NCBI GenBank assembly: GCA_020161265.1 | Contig: JAIUOC010000001.1 | Span: 248,001 to 312,000 of the forward strand | Reading direction: 5' to 3' | Length of the DNA stretch: 64,000 nt | Source of the DNA: Chloroflexota bacterium | GTDB lineage: Bacteria > Chloroflexota > Chloroflexia > Chloroflexales > Herpetosiphonaceae | Shown: positions 62,801 through 64,000 of the stretch, piece by piece | Position numbering within the stretch: position 1 is the first letter of the stretch | Layout: every line of letters begins with the position of its first letter | Made by a program: the position numbers and the translations under genes | Notes under the pieces: model-generated | What the model was told of the DNA's origin: nothing | Databases searched by the model: none | What the model saw: the letters and a program-made list of their open reading frames with translations, nothing else

Positions 62801-63246
62801 TCTGGTAGTGTCGATAATCCAGCTATGCGCTGTAGTGGCGCTACTGTGAGCGGATGGGCAGCTAGCGCTACAAGTCGCTCACCAAGGCTTGGATTAATCA
62901 GTAAGGCTGGATGGTCTAGGGTTGTCCAGATCGCCAAAATACGTTCTGGTTCGGCGGCTAAAGGTGCTGGAATAAGCCCCGCCATGATTGCCCCCCAAAA
63001 GCTGGTTAGGAAATCATCGCTGGCCTCAACCGCAATAAGTATTACTTGACCTGGAGCCAGGCCACTGCTGCTGAGCATGGTAGCCATCTGCTGAGCGTTG
63101 GTATACAGGTCGCGATAACAGACAACCCGTTCGTGTCCTGCGGCGGCGATATGGATAATTACTTGATTGGGATTGGCTTCTGCTGCGGCTCGGAGCAGAT
63201 CGGGCAGGGTATTAACCTCGGGGCGAGACAATAAGTCAGCTGTCAT
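50860..63246 (-). CDS. Hybrid PKS-NRPS megasynthase: FAAL-ACP-KS-AT-KR-ACP-C-A-PCP-C-AAR
   Basis: 4128 residues from ATG 63246 (GGAGA 8 bp upstream). FAAL (about 10-590, SSGSTGNPRG); ACP1 (Ser 647); KS (about 730-1160; DTACSSS Cys 870, EAHGTGT, KTNIGH); AT (GHSVGE Ser 1321; YHSP, so not a YASH-type methylmalonyl motif); KR (GGAGGVG, Tyr 2015); ACP2 (Ser 2157); C1 (HHSIADG, His 2349); A (FTSGSTGTPKG; by eye the specificity positions begin D-A-S, no match recalled); PCP (Ser 3225); C2 (HHIIGDG, His 3424); AAR-like reductase (about 3750-4128, Cys 4065). It would activate a fatty acid, extend it once, reduce the ketone, add one amino acid and release reductively. No DH, ER or TE. Confidence 0.9.
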   Translation of the reverse strand: MTADLLSRPEVNTLPDLLRAAAEANPNQVIIHIAAAGHERVVCYRDLYTNAQQMATMLSSSGLAPGQVILIAVEASDDFLTSFWGAIMAGLIPAPLAAEPERILAIWTTLDHPALLINPSLGERLVALAAHPLTVAPLQRIAGLSTLPDIQLFNSVSQTTIYHNNQVSIETWHPQANAIAYLQFSSGSTGNPRGIELTHAALLANLRQMRAACAMNDQDSTVTWMPYYHDMGLITTHLLPLAVGIKQVKIAEFYFARRPLIWLELADRHRATLLTAAPFALELVARRVPAERIAALDLSCVRALVVGAEPIIPATCRAFLEHLAPAGLAPQALLPVYGLAEACVGVTLSPLGTGMHTYLLDRQLLVHEGRAVMVDHAQQDLSQPASPKAEPPLEIVDVGRVLPNCSLRIVDDRDDVLADGYIGQIQVAGPQLMRGYHRATDPTAAFADGWLRTGDLGFLLHGRLVITGRAKEIIIVNGQKYHAPDLEDRIRSIDGLQHSRLAVCGATRIGGAAERVVVFLALPRAIQRHNQNIWQAALPLLNEISRCLRRATNTSAIEIVPLATKQFPRTTSGKIRRSQLRARYEAGEFDSLINAVHADLAKLHLIPATLVPANLEQTIIQLCAQTLGIDPNIIGWQTSIFELGATSLQLMDLLALIGDQFQVEPDPAVLRAYETPAKLANWLRLQAQKVPEIQPRSISKNPLPAATEPIAVIGMACRLPDAETPEEFWANLIAGVDSIRPLPAARHNALQSELVWGSSIADIDCFDSAFFKISPAEAAVIDPQQRILLELAYQALEHAGYAGSRRLGRRVGVFIGVGESIYQQLLIPLIDSGSPLHPATVTGTMRNLIAGRIAHCLDLNGPAIAIDTACSSSLVALHLARTSLLAGDCDMAIVGGINLNLNNTAHQLLGLAGALSPSGRCRAFDAEADGIVLGEGAGIIILERQAIAQQHSDPILALIRGSAINNDGHGLSPMAPNPVRQAEVLEQAYHNAGIEPASVSYIEAHGTGTAIGDPIEARSLAQIFPLPPAGEARLIGSVKTNIGHLLNAAGIPSLIKVILMLQHGQIPPSLHYTTPNQRIALAASGLAINSTLTKWHGPQPLRAGINSFGFGGTNAHVILEAAPNANQSQAISTKHSFQLLALSARTQTALGQLAQALAKRLHSDQSLSLADVCFSMAEREMFEQRATILIDPTKEPRTELISALEQLATNQPNPAVTQTSTSGHHGKIALLFAGQGAQYPQQGAALYQEQTIFKTTLDAASVQLGLINGRTLLEWCFDSDVDSAMLADTAITQPLLVAFEVALARLVISWGLAPDAVVGHSVGELAAACIAGSLSFEAVLELARARGQLMATHAEPGMMAAVFAPAAVVQAVVAPMAADLSIAAFNTPNQVVIAGKTHTVTQALQRLEYDGYTAISINQQMAYHSPLIQAAAQPIAAAAAAFAPNPPSIPMLSSVNVDWLGGATTLDGTYWANQAIQPVQFAPAIERLINEGFTTFIEIGPGSTLAAFARQTLGQRTGHVEALLRRGENDHASIRTALSRLWVKGIDLDMAAIVASLAGGRRVALPAYPFARERHWLPTLATNPQPSAMSLHPKPAQIALYNNQQIAAVTLNPTPSGYSLQLKATDGQILLKLDDLQSEQTTPPPVPSTQSLLHAIVWNEVALPSQTTTINTWLIISPMAQELATKLASAINALGQQCMIINNDSLASEQPTFADQPYGVIFLADCGPLPTITHADQLDQGVLQLLQATQAMLTWPEQPAGLWVVTAGAYTPSTDEDVAAERALVAGLGAAIPDQNPGFPCVVIDLPWADTAVEQTKTLVQELGVQPISGVFAWRDGKRLSRSIAPLPAGLPSHNLLTPAEPVGRVIVIVGGAGGVGALLARHLATHNRPKLILLGRSAINPQRAGLLAELEALGAEADYHQVDICDAQQVEALIAKLTTNARIFGIIHAAATIDVGSLSAKQPEQFTAVLAPKVKGTWLLARTLERYGQQPAFFITCSSIAAVIAGIGGGIADYVAANAFLDAFATSERWAGRTMLALNWAAWDGIGLAAMPLVTNRLQQRGLPPLQPNHALQAFEQALNSQHSQLVVLAPHSNAPATELRTSLPAASIEQPSLTKLPNISSPIAQQLQSLIGKALRIDPASISPDASFLSLGLDSLQAVDLVKQLEQSSGRVLPLTLFFEFQTIRALAEHLDTTDWPQTASAPTAATTGASTENSFALAPSQLAFYLGNQLYPEMPTFSFVRQDIAGPLDQTALQAALGYLVERHSLLRCQFEPIDQQQTTPRQQIIPADQLPIALWFEQHEASTDLESLEAGLINYAFDLHQAPLFRVVLYRQTENCWVLFWLLHHSIADGWSMQILLTELWQVYTQQTQGQPAKLQAIACQFNQYVSQTLHNNTSAQADHDRAWWKTQIQHHRAALAWTLPDDRIEAKPSQPVISSIRQQVDRETSIGLRHYAAALGVSLFHLLLATYARQLANWSQANAMSINVAEHGRDIKLAGIEAMVGCCADQIPLLLQMGSAETSTTLASVVRDQWAAIQQHRTISARDVAGLFKLHSNELHASGAASFSLARFSGELPNDCPITIHDLVARTATPSTRLSLLIWEFNQTLQCMWTYQTNAFQAQTIANLADGYQQELTAMVQSIHVDITTLDAPNPQLSPIELVLTPQRILNQCLGQPAQIAVRAGGASLTYGALADAAHQVANWLKLHSTQPNQSVGLLTQPSIASIVGMVGALWAGVAWIGLNPDYPSQKLQHQLQQAEAQLLLYHEDTRLLAEQLQHNATATLTSSCLDRLIQSSPLIQPAQSRVLRTEADATAYIMFTSGSTGTPKGVPISQRSLASYLQWLTETFDYSPNDRLLLTAALSFDAAISQILGPLTSGGTVIVLEPLVIRDPNALLAAIEQERPTIWRSVPALWERLISSIEQQIAEGQPAPALTELRLIGVGGEALPASYVRRWMDIYGERQQIVNHYGPTEATINAVCYRIPSRPSDTELQIPIGQPISGVITRVLDAQGQTCRPLEIGELYLGGLGLSPGYLGQPDLTAIQFVPDPLGTGERLYRTGDLVRELSDGNLVFMGRADHQISLNGYRIEPLEIEAALLEHPSITRCVVWLEAEDQPAPMLVVYLESSAELPATTILRRWLRSLLPEFMIPQRFYRVPRLPTTSSGKIDRSRLQLLPRIEPTLINHGNLPTTPTEQLLAEIWQNVLQLPVVQREDDFFDLGGDSLRLLQVLSQLKGRVSNLPRAAMLYQQRTLAACARIIDAEAASQNSQIPKPKLAAHNGDQPKPVNFGLTSIQKGFLLAEALDPSAATTWCASLVVNGPLELNCLRQAFEALVNRHLMLRVRIDSQARPPSQREEPNHRPQLSFDDLSDELAAGIDEQHVLTTYWQAAQARRFNLEHDPLLQMQVLRLSPTRHIWLISGHHIIGDGWSTWIFGQELLWLYDSFGRGEIAALPVLRSTFNDYVNLLQQQPNLLSANAEYWRNTFAPPYHRPILSASRQAAAKSAGFLKEIRTLPASRVEQLRQIATSVGLTPYLVLLTIFVQQLRRLSGVDDLVVGTAHAGRDLDLPDIERIFGCFATALPIRISHPSYDRSLVHDLLQPVAQAFRAAYLHALPPSEITRILASTTNPQASELSAITATGAQFFFTFLDFDALGKLTSQTLTLDWQASETEINPPLGATEILLAVRVVNNTLQFTLQAAADTLEQHKLHAMIEQMLADLASLALATSPSPIRFSSANQASGTLLPSTLDAALIGYLPSSSSLAKMVGLQGASTMVREQLRRLLFPQGQPRWVEVLQTPIGASAMLCLPWFAEELHSENAPQLEAEIAKGMLLAQTQGVRCVSLAGMLPALSGYGFGVLRLLAGNNQATPALTTGHATTVVAVIQTIEAALKATGRLLEGCTMAFVGLGSIGQAVLQVLLKTLPHPRSLILCDTTGHVPRLKALAQSLAQDLGYQGTIRVMASEGKVPAAIYQAQVIVAATSSPEIIDVERLQARTIVIDDSFPACLDTGAAIQRMQRAGDVLIVGGGQLACGPSLRTIDLPIDNPGLRQRIMAEVIPDSAASCQLEALLWAADPNLPLTHGLVSADAALRYRQAAIQAGFRSAPLHVQGFQPDLKMLAAWHDEPAK

Positions 63247-63406
63247 GTGGCATTCTCCAAGCCTAGCTAGCAAGCAACGCTGCGGCTAACCGCCGAGAAT
63301 CAAGAGGATCAGCGTCAGCGCAGGCAGCAAGAAGGACTCTTAGCACAGAGAATACCATAAGCTTGGATTGGGGTTGTGAGCTGACTCGCCGTAAGCATGT
63401 TAAATA

Positions 63407-63443
63407 GGCCTAACCCTATGTTTGAAGTTTATTGGGTTAGGCC
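63407..63443 (-). terminator. Terminator of the gene at the right edge
   Basis: Perfect 10-bp stem GGCCTAACCC (63407-63416) with GGGTTAGGCC (63434-63443), 17-nt loop, 14 bp beyond the minus-strand stop; TATTTA follows on that strand. Confidence 0.65.
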
Positions 63444-63456
63444 AGCTGGATGAGCT

Positions 63457-64000
63457 TTAGGGCAAATCGGCAAGTTCGATCGAGAGCCTGAGATCAGTGT
63501 CTGGCGACATTAACTGATCTTGCGGAATGGCAACAAATACGGCTGGCCCTTCCGCCGGAATTGGGCAAACCTGACTATAGCTTCCAATTTGGGCTTTCAA
63601 CGAGCCAGGCTGCACTGGCTCAATGCTTACCTCAAGCGTCCAAGTGCCATCAGTTTCAGCAAAGGCATGGATCTCGCCTGAGAATGATGGGATAGTATAA
63701 GCGCCAAATGGACGAATTAAATAGCCCATAGCCCCGCTGTTACGAAATGCTCCGCTCAGTTCAAGCGGGGTTGGCAAGCCGCTTAGCGCTGGACGCAGGA
63801 TGGTCAGCAATGGTTTAAAGCGCTCGATAATTGGCGGTTTGAGCGAGACGGCGACACTTGGGCCAATCCAACGGGTTGACATAAGTAGTGAAGGTTCGTG
63901 ATCGAGCAAGTCAACAAATTCAGTATAGGTTTCTAAACATTCAGGACAGAACCACAAATGCAGCCAAACACTGGGATAGCGTTGCAATGCTTTAAGCGGA
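63457..64000 (-). CDS. Partial protein with a CPEC motif, start outside the window
   Basis: The frame is open to the right edge (PLKALQRYPSVWLHLWFCPECLETYTEF), so the true start lies beyond 64000 and TTG 63987 is not a likely start. The visible 181 residues begin with HLWFCPEC, compatible with the end of a zinc-finger of the anti-sigma (zf-HC2) type, followed by a beta-rich region (SGEIHAFAETDGTWTLEVSIEPV). It may bind or respond to a sigma factor encoded to the right; this cannot be checked here. Confidence 0.6.
   Translation of the reverse strand, partial: PLKALQRYPSVWLHLWFCPECLETYTEFVDLLDHEPSLLMSTRWIGPSVAVSLKPPIIERFKPLLTILRPALSGLPTPLELSGAFRNSGAMGYLIRPFGAYTIPSFSGEIHAFAETDGTWTLEVSIEPVQPGSLKAQIGSYSQVCPIPAEGPAVFVAIPQDQLMSPDTDLRLSIELADLP

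Overview
The window (about 50% G+C by eye, dense genes, Shine-Dalgarno (SD) motifs of the AGGAG type) looks like the chromosome of a filamentous Chloroflexota bacterium, most likely Herpetosiphon or a relative. This is inferred from the mix of a giant hybrid PKS-NRPS, a lanthipeptide cluster, PAS-STAS regulators, caspase-like peptidases and secreted proteins with YLPAVKR-type C-terminal ends; no rRNA gene is present to confirm it.

Layout. 1-2603: the end of a phage-tail-like locus, with a fibre carrying an H-type lectin-like C-terminus. 2713-7935: five paralogous four-helix membrane proteins of unknown function, with two decayed gene remnants between them. 7965-13235: a tiny unknown gene, a methyltransferase, two exopolysaccharide glycosylation enzymes and a DHA2-type drug exporter. 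13711-16115: a GAF histidine kinase with its NarL-type regulator. 16325-20443: a large secreted beta-rich protein. 20529-24001: an Rrf2 regulator, a racemase-like/DUF1990 operon and an isochorismatase-like hydrolase. 24194-25483: type II NADH dehydrogenase.

25440-32377 is a complete thiamine-salvage operon: promoter, TPP riboswitch with terminator, cytX-like permease, thiM, thiE, thiW, a fused ECF ATPase pair, ecfT, tenA and thiD. It has uptake and salvage genes but no thiC, thiG or thiS, so it would recover pyrimidine and thiazole moieties rather than make them. Immediately downstream, 32384-36601 holds a minus-strand module (two papain-like peptidases, a broken Sel1 protein, two DUF2589-type proteins) bounded by an imperfect 25/26-bp direct repeat that includes the last codons of thiD, suggesting an inserted island.

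37205-44707 is a lanthipeptide cluster: two near-identical 50-residue precursors whose cores carry three C-x-W-T repeats, a lyase-kinase-cyclase synthetase with intact cyclase zinc ligands (class IV, LanL), an exporter, an M16 peptidase pair (one subunit with HxxEH, one without) and a TetR regulator behind a palindromic operator. 44805-50728 carries a lipoprotein, tRNA-Arg(TCT), a PAS-STAS regulator, and a caspase-like protein divergent from a small partner that shares two of its motifs.

50860-63246 (minus) is one 4128-residue megasynthase read as FAAL-ACP-KS-AT-KR-ACP-C-A-PCP-C plus a C-terminal domain that resembles cyanobacterial acyl-ACP reductase (AAR), not the usual thioesterase or thioester reductase. 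It should load a fatty acid, extend it once to a beta-hydroxy acyl chain, add one amino acid and perhaps release an aldehyde. The right edge cuts a gene with a CPEC motif. The most novel items are the AAR-like release domain, the C-x-W-T class IV lanthipeptide locus and the thiD-bounded island.
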